In this document: in pieces, positions 11,057 through 20,944 of the stretch
Position numbering within the stretch: the first letter of the stretch is position 1
Layout: each line of letters opens with the position of its first letter
Source: Luzula sylvatica
Taxonomy: Eukaryota > Streptophyta > Magnoliopsida > Poales > Juncaceae
Assembly: GCA_946800325.1 (NCBI GenBank)
Contig: OX326961.1
Span: 49,393,793-49,457,792 of the forward strand
DNA: 64,000 bases
Direction: 5' to 3'
Made by a program: the position numbers and the translations under genes
Notes under the pieces: generated by a model
Seen by the model: only the letters and a program-made list of their open reading frames with translations
The model's database searches: none
Told to the model about the DNA's origin: nothing

Positions 11057-11255
11057 TTATCGTATTGTCTGCTCATCAGCATGCAACCGACCTTAATCAA
11101 TGGACACGATGGTTCAGATCTTCGTACGAAAAGACTTGAAGGGACACGATCTCATCTTAACTCAATCTCTTCTTCATTCTCTTCCTAAAAACCTATTGTC
11201 TAACTCTATCTCTCACCAAAATCCCTACTCTCCTTCTCCATAAAGAATCATCACC

Positions 11256-12752
11256 ATGAATGCAGCTAAGATCTTGCTTGCTAGGGGGGATTCGAAGGGA
11301 AAGAAGAAGGAAGGGGAGAGCTCCAACACTCAACCAAGGTCAAGAGCTCCACCTCCACAGAAGAAGGCGGCTAAGAAGCCTAGGAGGCAAGAAATCTTGA
11401 AAGCAGACTACGATTTCAAAAATATAAACAATGAACATCTCTTTCGAAATCCGGAGGCCGGAACTCTCTTCAACGACGTGGTGGCAAGGAAATCCATCGC
11501 GAAATGCTACTACTACGAGTTTCCACCAAATATTCCTCATCTTTTCGACAAGATCGAGGCAATCGAGAGAAGATGGGGATTCGCAAATCTTGCGTGTCTT
11601 AAAGAGCCGTTCTACGAAGTCATCACTCGATTGTTCTATGCCAACGCCGTATTCAACCATGCTCTAGAGAAGATAACCTCCTATATCCTCGGTGAACAAG
11701 TTGAGATCTCGGTTGAAAATCTGTGCGAGTTGTTGGGTCTCAAGGATGATGGAGAGAAGATCTACAACGCACGCAAGGGAAGACTCGAAGCCGCCATTAT
11801 CGAACCAATGAAGAAGGTGGTTACAAATCGATACCAGTCACAAGAATCGGCATCGCACTTGGCAGCTCCTGAGAGATTCGTTTGGGAAATCGGTAATAAT
11901 ATTCTTACTCCTGTCGCAAAATTGAAGGCAAATTTAGAAAATAGAAATATTATGCTATTGTATCGTATGTGGTACAATGATGAACTACCCGTCCATGTGC
12001 CTTATCTCATACTAAGTCATATGGAAAGCGTCCTGAGCCAAAGAAATGCCTCGTTACCTTACGGAACGTTGATTGCCCGGATGTTGGAACTCCAAGGAGT
12101 TTCAATCCCGGAGAACGATTGGGACTTCCGATCGGAACAGCCAACAAATCTCGCATCTAAAGCAAACCTCCAACGTCTTGGATATCGGTATTCATCGAAT
12201 GTACATGGCTGGGTTATCAGTCCCTCCAAAGATGCGGAAGCATTCCACCTTCCTCGCAATCCTACTCGGTGGCTGGAGGGTGACACCCAAACCGAGGAAG
12301 AGGAAAACGCCGACCCCGCCGATACTGACCTAAGCGGTGAAGCCCCGGATAGAAAACGTAAGAAGAAGGAGCGTGCAGAAAGCTCGAACGCCCCTTCAGA
12401 ACACGACGAAAGGAGGTTTGCTTATATGAAGGCGTTATTCGAGGAGATGGATGAGCGGGTTGAAAAACATGGACGAATAATGCGAGACGCATTTCGTGAG
12501 GACCTGCATGCTTCCGAGACCAGGATGATCGAGAATGTGGGTCGTCAATTTTCCGATCTCTATGTTCACCTTGGAAATCGCTTCGGGCCGTACACGGCAC
12601 CCCAAGACCGAGTCCCGCGTACCTCTCCTCATCAGACCACCGAGCATCCGTCGGACTCCAACTCGGGACAATTCAATACCGACGCCTTCTTCGCAACTGA
12701 TCCGAGCGCCCAACCCGAACAGAACCCTTACACCGGCCCCAATGAGATGTGA
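11256..12752 (+). CDS. ORF2: 498-aa putative plant transposon protein (Transposase_32/PTPD-like)
   Basis: It starts at ATG 11256 in the context CACCATG and runs uninterrupted for 498 codons. The N terminus is basic (KGKKKEG, KKAAKKPRRQ), possibly a nuclear signal. The middle (residues about 70-300) has the look of the 'putative plant transposon protein' domain often seen as an extra ORF in plant LTR elements: KCYYYEFP, FYEVITRLFYANAVF, GEQVEISVENLCELLGL. The C-terminal half is acidic, then has a coiled-coil-like segment with EEMDERVEKHGRIMRDAFRE. It lacks signal-peptide or transmembrane features, so I see no envelope-like character. Its role is unknown. Placement downstream of gag matches the 'extra ORF' position of Sireviruses. 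Confidence 0.75.
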   Translation: MNAAKILLARGDSKGKKKEGESSNTQPRSRAPPPQKKAAKKPRRQEILKADYDFKNINNEHLFRNPEAGTLFNDVVARKSIAKCYYYEFPPNIPHLFDKIEAIERRWGFANLACLKEPFYEVITRLFYANAVFNHALEKITSYILGEQVEISVENLCELLGLKDDGEKIYNARKGRLEAAIIEPMKKVVTNRYQSQESASHLAAPERFVWEIGNNILTPVAKLKANLENRNIMLLYRMWYNDELPVHVPYLILSHMESVLSQRNASLPYGTLIARMLELQGVSIPENDWDFRSEQPTNLASKANLQRLGYRYSSNVHGWVISPSKDAEAFHLPRNPTRWLEGDTQTEEEENADPADTDLSGEAPDRKRKKKERAESSNAPSEHDERRFAYMKALFEEMDERVEKHGRIMRDAFREDLHASETRMIENVGRQFSDLYVHLGNRFGPYTAPQDRVPRTSPHQTTEHPSDSNSGQFNTDAFFATDPSAQPEQNPYTGPNEM

Positions 12753-13283
12753 TCGCCGGAGATGTTAAAAGTTTAAATGTGTTGTGTGTGTTATGTCATG
12801 ATTCTTGTTTGTGAACAATTTGACTTGTTTATTGTTGTGTGTGTGTTTGTATCGGCATGTGTCATGCCTTGAACTGAGTAGATTTGATTTAGTGTCAGTT
12901 TAAACTGTTGCATCTATTTTGGTTTTTATTATTTATTTTTATAACCTATCAGTCCAGATGCAAGTGCGTTCGAACGCACCACTTTTTCCGTTTAGAACGC
13001 ACACACAAAAACTGTTATATTTTCTTAAAAATCTGCTAAATTTTGAAAAGATTGTCATCATTCCAAAACAAAAGAATTTGATCATATTTACGAGCTCATA
13101 CATTCATCAAGTCATTCTTTGAGGGGGAGCTCGCATTTAGGGGGAGCCTTCCGTTGTTGAAGTCTCCTTGGCCCTTTTGATCTCTTTCAAAATGGGGGAG
13201 AAACGATCGTACGGAAAGTTCTCAACTAAATGATGAAACTCTCCGAACCGACAGTGTTTTGAAATTAATCAAAAGGGGGAGTT
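12753..13283 (+). other. Copia 3' non-coding region with four GGGGGAG polypurine tracts
   Basis: No gene. It carries a final palindrome (12964-12979), then GAGGGGGAG (13121), AGGGGGAG (13139), TGGGGGAG (13193) and the LTR-adjacent tract AAAAGGGGGAGTT (13271-13283). Multiple such tracts are a reported Sirevirus hallmark. The last one is the functional PPT by position. Confidence 0.75.
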
Positions 13284-14691
13284 TGTTGGTTCAAATTTCC
13301 TGGTAGTTTGATTATTTCAAAACACTGTCAGTACTAATGTATACATCCAGAAAAGTGCAGGATAACATAGGTACGATACGAAGATGAAGGAGGACTTGTG
13401 AAGGAGGAGTTCATTGGATTACATCAAGAATCAGGACATGAAGTCTCAAGATAAACAAGAAAAGAAGAACACAAGGAAGGCCATTGGAATACATCAAGAC
13501 TCAAGATGTTGAAGCCTTCCGTGAGTGGGATACGCCACAAATAAACCATAGGTACAAACCTAGTAGAACTCAAGTAAAATCATGTTCAAAATAACAAAGA
13601 GTTCAGTCAAGCAGGAAGTGCGTTCTGAACGAACTCAAAGTCCGTTCAGAACGGACTTGCTAAATATCAAAACTGTAAAGCTTGATTAGAACCAAACGTG
13701 TCACAGGGATGTGTGCGTTCGAACGAACAATCATGTCCGTTCGAACGGACAATTAGAATCCGTTCACTCACCTTCTGAGTGCGTTGAACGGACAATCTTT
13801 CCTGTGAACGGAAATATGTCACAGGGATATGTGCGTTCGAACGAACACACATGTGCGTTCGAACGGACAACCTGGAATCCGTTCACCCACTTTTCAGTGC
13901 GTTGAACGGACTCGTGTTCCTGTGAACGCAAAATGCTATGTATAATTGAGTCCGTTACGAACGGACATTGTCCGTTTGAACGGACCCAAGATGTACTTGC
14001 ACGTTATTTTGAAACGGCTAGTGCAAACTTCAAGTGCGTTCTGAACGGACTGTATGCGTTCGAACGCACTGCAAGTTTTCTGAAGGATTTCTATAGAGAG
14101 TATAAATAGAATCCTTCATGGGTCTCTCTCTCTCACTTCCTCATTTTCAAACTTTCAAACCTAAAAAGAGAGAAACCCTAAGCTGTGATTATCTATATCC
14201 ATTGATAGCTTGAGAAACCTCTTTAGATCGTTGATCTACTTTCGATATTCTCCACTAATCGTATCCCACTCACGTGACCGATCACGTTGTAGCTCGATTA
14301 GTGAAAAAGTGTAATAGGCTAGTGCAACAAATTGTAAAGAGCCTAAGCTATAGATCGATAGAAGCGTGTAAATCGATCTAGGCAAATCCTTGTAATCGAG
14401 TTGAGTTGGAATTCAATCGAAGGCCAAAAAGAGGCACAAGGCATTCCCGGAGACGTAGGTACTCGCGAATAATTGAGTCGGTCAATTAAGCGAGTAAAGG
14501 GTGAGTTAAAGCTACAAAGCAACCACCTACCGAACTTCGTAAACAAACATCTTGTGTCAAAGTGTTTGTACGGTATCATCTTTATCATCCAAATTATTAT
14601 TTATTCCGCACCGTAAATTAGGTTTAAATCTAAACTAAGTATAAGTTAGATTGCCGAATTTACCCCCCCTCTAGGTTAGAATTAACCAACA
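13284..14691 (+). repeat. 3' LTR of the young copia element
   Basis: It is 1408 bp, equal in length to the 5' LTR. Two substitutions were seen by eye (G at 13390, C at 13716). TATA is at 14101. It is followed by the ATTCC target duplication. Confidence 0.95.
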
Positions 14692-14696
14692 ATTCC

Positions 14697-16028
14697 CCTC
14701 ATTCATATCCAAAACGTAGAAGTCCGCGGGAAATAGCAATCCATTCACGGTTACTATCACGTCTTCGATCACTCCAACCGGTCGAGTCGTGGACCGATCG
14801 GCCAATTGGATTACAACTTGAGTGTCGTCGAGAGGGCCGAGATCTAGTGTTTTGAAAATCGAGTACGGCATTACATTTATTGAAGCGCCCAAATCAAGCA
14901 TGCATTTCGGTAATTCATGTTGCCCAATTTTGCAAGGAATGGCAAACATCCCCGGATCTTTGTGCTTTTGAGGGAGTCTCAAAATCGCCGAAACACTCTC
15001 CCCCACACTAATCAATTCATCTCCTTTTGTCTTTCTTTTATTCGTGCACAATGCCTTGAGGTATTTTGCCAAACGAGGCACTTCTTTGATTGCTTCGAGT
15101 AGAGGAATGTTTACCTCCACTTTCTTTAAGATGGCAAGCACGTCGTTGTTCGATTCGATTGGCTTTGGGAGACGACTCGGGAAAGGTGGCTTGACTTGAG
15201 TCGATTCGGTTTCTAGTTCTTGAGTTGGTAATGTCGCGGCTTGAGTCGGACTCTCTTTCGGTACCGGTACCTCGAGTTCCTTTTCTTCTTGTACCTCCTT
15301 GCTCTTCGAACTTTCGCCCACCTCTTTACCGCTTCGGAGCGATATTGCATTCACATGCCTTTGCTTGGAAGGAGCTAATGATTGAGATTGGAGTCGAGAT
15401 GTACCTTGGGATTCGATTACGTTTACTCGAGTGGCAATTTGATTGATTTGAGTCTCCAAGTTGCCCACATGGCGATTCGTGTTCGAAACCTCTTGCCTTA
15501 CACTTGAGATCTCTTGCTTCAATTCGTGCTTATTTGTTTCCATGTTTTTATTGATACCTTGCAACATTTCCATTATCGTTTTCATGTCTTGATTTGGTTC
15601 TTGTGTTTGGGTTGGTTTATGAATCGCTTGAGTCGCATTTGGGTGTTGGTACGTGGCTGGTTTTGCGACCGCTTGTCGGTAAGGATCGGGTTGAGCATTG
15701 TTGGGATTCGACCAACTAAAGTTAGGATGGTTGCGGAGATTCGGATTATACGAGTTCGAAGCGTCGAATTTCTTGTAAACGGCATTTGCATCTTCGATCA
15801 CACTCGGGCATTCATCGGTGTGGTGGGTATTTGCGAGGCAAACCCCACATTTTTTCGTTTCCTCCTTGCCCAAAGCCTTCATGATGATCTCGAGCTTGTC
15901 GTTAAGCATGTCGACATTGAGGTCGCTACACGCATTAACTCGGTATTCGACGTTCCTTCTTGATTGAGAATTGGTTGCCATCACTTCGAGTAGCTTCTTA
16001 ATCTCTTCGAGATCTTTGTTCGCGATAC

Positions 16029-16063
<35 letters not shown>

Positions 16064-16802
16064 CGGATGCGTTGAGGAATTGGTTCTCCGAGTATCCTAG
16101 CCCGTTAATGAATTGTTCGTAGAGGAATTGGACCTCGACATTGTGGCTTGGGCATTCTTCCTTCAAACGCATGAATCGATCGTAGTATTCGTGGAATGTT
16201 TCGTTCGGTTTTTGCGTTATTGCCAAAAGTTCTCGCCTTATAGCCGCCAATCGAGAGGCCGAAAAGTATCTCTCCTTGAAGAGGTTTGCTACTTCGTTGA
16301 ATGCAAGAGGGCCTCTAAGCGTGTAGAACCAATCCTTGGGTCCTTCACCTAATGAGTAAGGAAAAAGAAGAAGAAGAATGTCACTAAAAGCTTCATAATT
16401 CGAATATATGTTTAGTTGAATCTTGAAATCTTTTAAGTGTTTATGAGGGTTTTCCGTGGCTTTCCCATGAAAAATAGGCAATGAGTCTATAATGCTCGGA
16501 TCCGCTTTGAAATTCGGAATATTGGGCCTAATAAAATTATAATTATCCTCCACATTTCTAGGTGCTACTAATTCTCTCAAGGTTTTTGGCCTTGGAGCTC
16601 TTGTTTCATCACCCATATTTGAATTTAAATGAGTAGAGAGAGAAGAAAAAGTTTGAGTTTGAAGTTGAGGTTCGTCTTGATCTTCTTGTGTCGGTTCCTT
16701 GCTCTTCTTAGAGCTCTTGTTCCTTCTTTCGATTTCCTTGACAAATGGAAGTAATTCGCCTTTTCGCGATCTTGTGTTGTGCATAAAGCTTTCTTCTTTC
16801 AC
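14697..16802 (-). pseudogene. Athila-like gag and protease (frameshifted at a poly-G run)
   Basis: The minus-strand frame opens at 16802. Gag begins with a basic region containing NTRSRKGELLPFVKEIERRN. The retrotransposon-gag core shows FKADPSIIDSLPIFHGKATE, GPKDWFYTLRG and NETFHEYYDRFMRLKEECP. At 16030-16062 a run of 33 C (33 G in the gene) shifts the frame. The downstream frame continues with the gag C terminus, then the protease with active site DLGASINVMP (about 14880) and LADRSTTRPVGVIEDVIV. The frame is cut by the copia insertion at 14696 just after FYVLDMNEG and resumes at 6558. A single CxxC..H-like stretch (CGVCLANTHHTDEC, near 15845) may be the zinc knuckle. Confidence 0.9.
16030..16062. 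repeat. 33-bp uninterrupted poly-C (poly-G in gag)
   Basis: Thirty-three C in a row lie within the gag frame and encode polyglycine on the minus strand. The tract length breaks the frame. The exact length is unreliable by any sequencing method. Confidence 0.9.
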
Positions 16803-16894
16803 CTAGATTGTCACAAAAGAAACAAAGAAGTGAGTAAACAAATTTATGAATTTAAATCTCAAGTTTCGATCTAAAATATTGACTTAAACACCGC

Positions 16895-16912
16895 TCCCCG
16901 GCAGCGGCGCCA
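16895..16912 (-). other. Primer binding site of the Athila-like element
   Basis: On the minus strand TGGCGCCGCTGCCGGGGA starts two bases after the LTR end (16915). This form is typical of Athila/Tat elements. Confidence 0.88.
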
Positions 16913-16914
16913 TT

Positions 16915-17470
16915 TGATGAGCGGGTTTTTGGCGTGTTTTATGTGTCGTTGTGTTAAAACCCCGAACAATCAACAAAATTTGTAATCTAAGTTTGTACAG
17001 TGGCAAATGTATAGATTCGTTCCACGGGGAGCAATTGCGTCAAAATTTGGATCAAAATGGATGAGAAATAACGAAGAAAATTCACAGAATATAGTCCGTT
17101 ATAACGGAATATGAGTCCGTTACAACGGATTGAGTGAAAAATTCTGGCGCAAGGTGTTAGATGAACGTCCGTTACAACGGATGAAACTCCGTTATAACGC
17201 AATAAACTGGTTCGTTAAAACGAACAGGGGTTACGTTGCAACGGATTGGTTAATCCGTTACAACGGACCACGATGTCCGTTACAACGTACTAGTATGAGT
17301 AATATTGAATGTTTTTCCTTGCTGGTCCGTTACAACGTAAGTAAGTTGCGTTACAACGGAGTACCAACAGACTGAAAGTCAGGTACAAACCGAATGGTCC
17401 GTTATAACGCAAGTTAGGTTCCGTTACAACGGAGTTTGTTCTGGATTTCGAATTTCTAATTTGAATTGGG
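16915..17470 (-). repeat. Truncated 5' LTR of the Athila-like element
   Basis: These 556 bp match 20765-21317 at high identity with a handful of substitutions, including the 12-unit palindrome array (17095-17438). At 17470 it passes abruptly into WAK kinase coding sequence. Both sides share TTTGAAT-like microhomology at the join, so a deletion by illegitimate recombination removed the outer 1.1 kb of the LTR and the 5' part of that WAK copy (inference). Confidence 0.85.
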
Positions 17471-17816
17471 GGAAAATCTTGCAGCATATTTCTGCTCTGC
17501 CATGAGAACAAATTGCATTAACAAGATTCTCGACCCGCAAATCACCGAAGAGGAACATAAAATAGAAATCGAAGCAGTGTCTTCTCTAGCAGAAATGTGC
17601 TTGAGATTGAGAGGGGCAGAGAGACCCACCATGAAACAAGTCGAGACGCGACTCGAAGTATTGCATGGCTCAAAGAAGCGACAATTACACCCTTGGGTGG
17701 AAAAAAGATCGAATGAAAGTGAGAACTTGATAAATGATCAATTACCTAGCGGTGATTCGACCCGGCAATACAGCCTTGAGACCGAACTGATTTCCTCATC
17801 CCATTTTCCTCGATAA
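17471..17816 (+). pseudogene. WAK kinase C-terminal fragment
   Basis: The frame reads GENLAAYFCSAMR, ILDPQITEEEHKIEIEAV, CLRLRGAERPTMKQVETRLE and ends SSHFPR. This is the last ~115 residues of a wall-associated kinase and is nearly the same as 32552-32878. The N-terminal part, transmembrane segment and most of the kinase are missing because an LTR abuts at 17470. Unlike the copy at 32.7 kb, this fragment retains the LEVLHGSKK segment and so stays in frame to the natural stop. Without a promoter or ATP site it cannot be a functional kinase. Confidence 0.9.
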
Positions 17817-19001
17817 TATTTTCCCTATCCTTTATCTTTTCCATTTTAGTGTTGGCTATACAAACTTAATAGTATTCATAACTTAAATAAGTTACTAGTT
17901 AGTTATGTGTAATGTGTGTGAAATGAATCATGATGAGTGTATACATGCTATTATGTGTGTGATTTGTGAATATATATGTCTAGAAACCCGTATGGGATTT
18001 GTTTCGAATGGATTCAATTCTTTTATGGAAAAAATATTTTTCAATTGAACACTAGTGTACCAAATTTTAAATACACTTGAGCACGGCCCATGTTCAGCCC
18101 AATGGCCTTTTCTCTCTCTCTCTCAACCCCTCTCAGATCTAGCAAACGAATTTTCGCTCAAACCCGGATCAACCAATGCAGTTCTTCACCGGATCGGCGA
18201 TCACCGACGCGAGTCCGTTGCCGACAGATCCTCCTGGTACGGGAGCAACAATGCCAATATGATATACGTGTTCAATCGGGCCGGGGTGTGTCTTGTATCG
18301 CGAGTGGCTTGGCCCCTTGCGCACTCTAGATCAAAATCAGGATCACAAGCTCATGTTTGGCTTGCTCTTCTTCCTCCAATCACTCACCAACAAGATCGAC
18401 CCCACTGCGTAAATTTTCTTTCCAATTTTCAATTTTTCTTTTACATCAGTATTGTTTTTGTTTTTCAATCACGATTCTCTTAATTTCAGCTCGAATTTTG
18501 AATAAATTACTTGTCTTTGGATGATTCGATTTTGATATTCCCTTTTTTGAAATTGTTCAAGTGCTGAAAAGGGAAATATAGGAGTGCCATCGCTACCAGG
18601 TGAAGGTTGCTCATTCTATAGCTTCACGACCAACACTTACAAGCTCAGCTTGATGGAGAGCCCCTCTGGTATCAAGGTCCCTTCTTTTTTCATCCTTAAT
18701 TTATATCATGTATTTAATTTTCATGCTTTTAGCTATTATGAAGCTTCGAGTACTTAAACTTTTTTCGTAGCTTATTTTAATAACTCATCCGAAAACTGGT
18801 GATCAGAGAGAATCGTTGAAGTATATTTATAATCTTTATGTTGAATTTGTTGTCAAGAATCCTCTCTATGTACCTGGAACTCCTATTCAGTACGTTTTTT
18901 TTCCTATGATATTTTTTCGTTTTTATTTTTTTTTGTTAATTTTCATGTAATTATTGGCCTGTTATAGGTGTGATCTCTTCACGAAGAATCTTGATCAGTA
19001 T

Positions 19002-20735
19002 GGGGCTGTTTGATACCCAGTACTTAGAAGGATTTTGCAAGAAAATGAATTGGTTTCCTGGACAAGTAAATATTTGTGTGTTTGATTTGTTGGACAAACC
19101 AAGACAATGAGTTCTCATGTCCCTTTCCATCAGGGTTTTATCCCTCAAATGTTGTCTCGCCAAATTATTGGGAAAACACCAAAGTCTTTCTCTTTTCTTT
19201 CTCCTCCCGCCAAGAACACTCATTCCTGCTTCTTCTCTCTCAGCCGCTGTTCGCTTCTCTCTCAACCGTTGAGAAGCTTTTCTCTCTCGCCAAGCATGGC
19301 ACCTCCATCGCAATCGCAGGTTTGTCTTTCTCTTGGCCGATTTTGTGGTTTTGGATCTAGGGTTTGTTGATTCAATCTCTCTCGTTTTTTATTTGGGTTT
19401 ATTTCTGAAATTTGTTGGTTTGATATACTTGGTCTAGCATGTATAATCTCTCTTGTTTTTTTATCTCAATCATTTCTGATCTAGCTTTCCCGATTTGTTT
19501 TTTTGATATAATTTACATCTTTTTCCAGCATGTATAATCGATTTGGGTTTCGGTTCAGGTCAAATGTTGTTGAATTTTGTTGGGATAAGTTAATTAGTCG
19601 AATTTTTGCTGGAATAATGTTGATTTTTTTATGAAATGAAGGTCACACTTTTTAAAAAATGGAAGGCGTAGCTTTCTGTAATATCAATTTGTAATTAAAT
19701 TGGAGGATGGTAGCCTAGTGATTGTAATTTATCTCATTTTAGGAATTGATTCTCTGTATTGAACCAATAATCCTTATCATTAACCAATAACGATGAAGGT
19801 CACACTTTTAAAAGAAAGTGAAAATTGTTTCTCTGTAATACCAATGAAGGTCACACTTTTTTTTAAGGAATTGATTCTCTGTAACTAATCAATATATTTT
19901 TGAATAATATAATTGACCAATAATCGTTATTACAGGAATCTGAAGCAACATCTCTTCAGGCGGAATTCTCAGAATGTGTCATATGGGCCATACATCATTA
20001 CTTTATCGAGAACAAAACTCATGGTTCTGCCTTCACCACATATACGTACCAAATGAAGTTAAATTACGTTAGGCATCTTATGATGGTACATGGATTTGGT
20101 AATTCTGATGACAATGGAGGTAAAAATGCAGGCGGTACTGGAGGAAACGATGGTGAAACTAGAGGTGGCGTTTTCAGTGATTTTGGTGGTGGTGCCGAAG
20201 ATGGTGGTTTCTCTAGCTGGTAATTTCGATAATGATATCTAATTTAGTAGTATAACTTAGATATTTTTGATATTTTGTGGTTTATATTTTGATGATGATA
20301 TCTAATTTAATAGTATGGTGATTTATTTTGTGATTTGTGTGTTGTATGTATGAATTTAATTATAATGTACTATGTTATGAGATATTATAATTTATGATGA
20401 CCAACCATATCCATTATTATGATTAAAAACATTATTTAGAGTCATGGCCCCAATTGTGATTATTATGTGTATAATTTTTATAATGTACTATTTAGAAGTT
20501 AATTATAATTATTATGTGTATAATTTTTCAAACCAACCAAATTCACTTTCAACTACTTTTTAGTTTTCCTTCATATCAAACAATAGATTTTCATTTCCAT
20601 TATTTAGAATTCTAGTTAATCAAACAACACATGAGAGACACATATATCCTTCAAATATTGCATTTTCTCTAGACAATGCAAGACATTGCAAGAATCCCTC
20701 AAAATCCTTCAAAATCTCTCGCATCAAACGGCCCC
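19002..20735. mobile_element. PIF/Harbinger-like DNA transposon (1734 bp, non-autonomous)
   Basis: Ends are GGGGCTGTTTGAT and, inverted, GGGGCCGTTTGAT, one mismatch over 13 bp. A TAT duplication flanks it (18999-19001 and 20736-20738); the empty site is seen at 34312-34316. TIR sequence and 3-bp TSD fit PIF/Harbinger, although the usual TSD is TTA/TAA. No DDE transposase is present. It contains a possible two-exon small gene and degenerate repeats with the phrase AAGGTCACACTTTT at 19640, 19797 and 19847. Confidence 0.82.
19296..20223 (+). CDS. Possible two-exon small ORF within the PIF-like element (104 aa)
   Basis: Exon 1 (19296-19319) encodes MAPPSQSQ and ends at CAG|GTTTG. Exon 2 (19936-20223) follows TTACAG and encodes 95 residues, starting ESEATSLQAEFSECVIWAIH and ending in a Gly/Asp-rich tail with FSSW. 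The join is in frame with no stops. I do not recognise the fold. It could be the remains of the Myb/SANT-like second protein of PIF elements or a captured host exon. The splice sites are predictions by eye. Confidence 0.4.
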
Positions 20736-20944
20736 TATGTGAAGACATTGATTTAGTGTGTCGATGATGAGCGGGTTTTTGGCGTGTTTTATGTGTCGTT
20801 GTGTTAAAACCCCGAACAATCAACAAAATTTGTAATCTAAGTTTGTACAGTGGAAAATGTATAGATTCGTTCCACGGGGAGCAATTGCGTCAAAATTTGG
20901 ATCAAAATGGATGAGAAATAACGAAGAAAATTCACAGAATATAG

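Larger units (their letters stand above)
6564..14691 (+). mobile_element. Young copia/Sirevirus-like element, complete with TSD, lacking pol
   Basis: The element is 8128 bp with two 1408-bp LTRs (6564-7971 and 13284-14691) that start TGTTGG and end AACA. It is flanked by a perfect 5-bp duplication ATTCC (6559-6563 and 14692-14696). The PBS TGGTATCAGAGC at 7974 matches initiator tRNA-Met. Comparing the LTRs by eye shows only two substitutions (6670/13390 and 6996/13716). The interior holds a gag ORF (782 aa), a palindrome array, a second ORF (498 aa) and four GGGGGAG purine tracts. Multiple polypurine tracts are a reported Sirevirus trait. There is no protease, integrase, RT or RNase H, so it must use enzymes supplied in trans, as TR-GAG/LARD-type elements do (inference). 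Confidence 0.93.
930..17470 (-). mobile_element. Athila-like Ty3/gypsy retrotransposon, minus strand, interrupted and degraded
   Basis: Minus-strand order is: truncated 5' LTR (16915-17470), PBS (16895-16912), gag-protease (16802-14697), RT-RNase H-integrase (6558-3262), a long non-coding 3' region, PPT (1283-1300), and a 3' LTR remnant (930-1282). The PBS begins TGGCGCCGCTGCCGGGGA, the form usual in Athila/Tat elements. The large LTR (1688 bp in the solo copy at 20765-22452) and domain order gag-PR-RT-RH-INT also fit. A copia element (6564-14691) splits the polyprotein gene. Removing it and one ATTCC copy restores a continuous reading frame across the site. Two in-frame stops, one homopolymer frameshift and two broken LTRs make it non-autonomous today. 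Confidence 0.88.
18176..20756 (+). pseudogene. TRAPPC1/BET5-like gene, copy 1 (frameshifted, two TE insertions)
   Basis: This copy matches the one at 33506-34330 exon by exon. Exon 1 starts at ATG 18176 (MQFFTGSAITDASPLP) and contains NANMIYVFNRAG in a shifted frame. Deletions near 18243 and 18295 relative to copy 2 break the reading frame. Exon 2 (about 18565-18676: EKGN.GVPSLPGEGCSF) keeps a normal AG acceptor. Exon 3 (about 18771-18890) is intact (TGDQRESLKYIYNLYVEFV). Exon 4 is split by a PIF/Harbinger-like element at 19002-20735, and the stop is at 20754-20756. An Athila solo LTR inserted 4 bp further on. TRAPPC1 is a core subunit of the TRAPP vesicle-tethering complexes, but this copy is dead. 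Confidence 0.88.

Noticed and set aside
11256..12752. Envelope-like protein of a Sirevirus
   Set aside because: No signal peptide, no transmembrane helix, no glycosylation-rich ectodomain pattern. It resembles the plant transposon protein domain instead.
15514..15963. 149-codon plus-strand frame
   Set aside because: Shadow of the minus-strand gag-protease gene, with no domain of its own.
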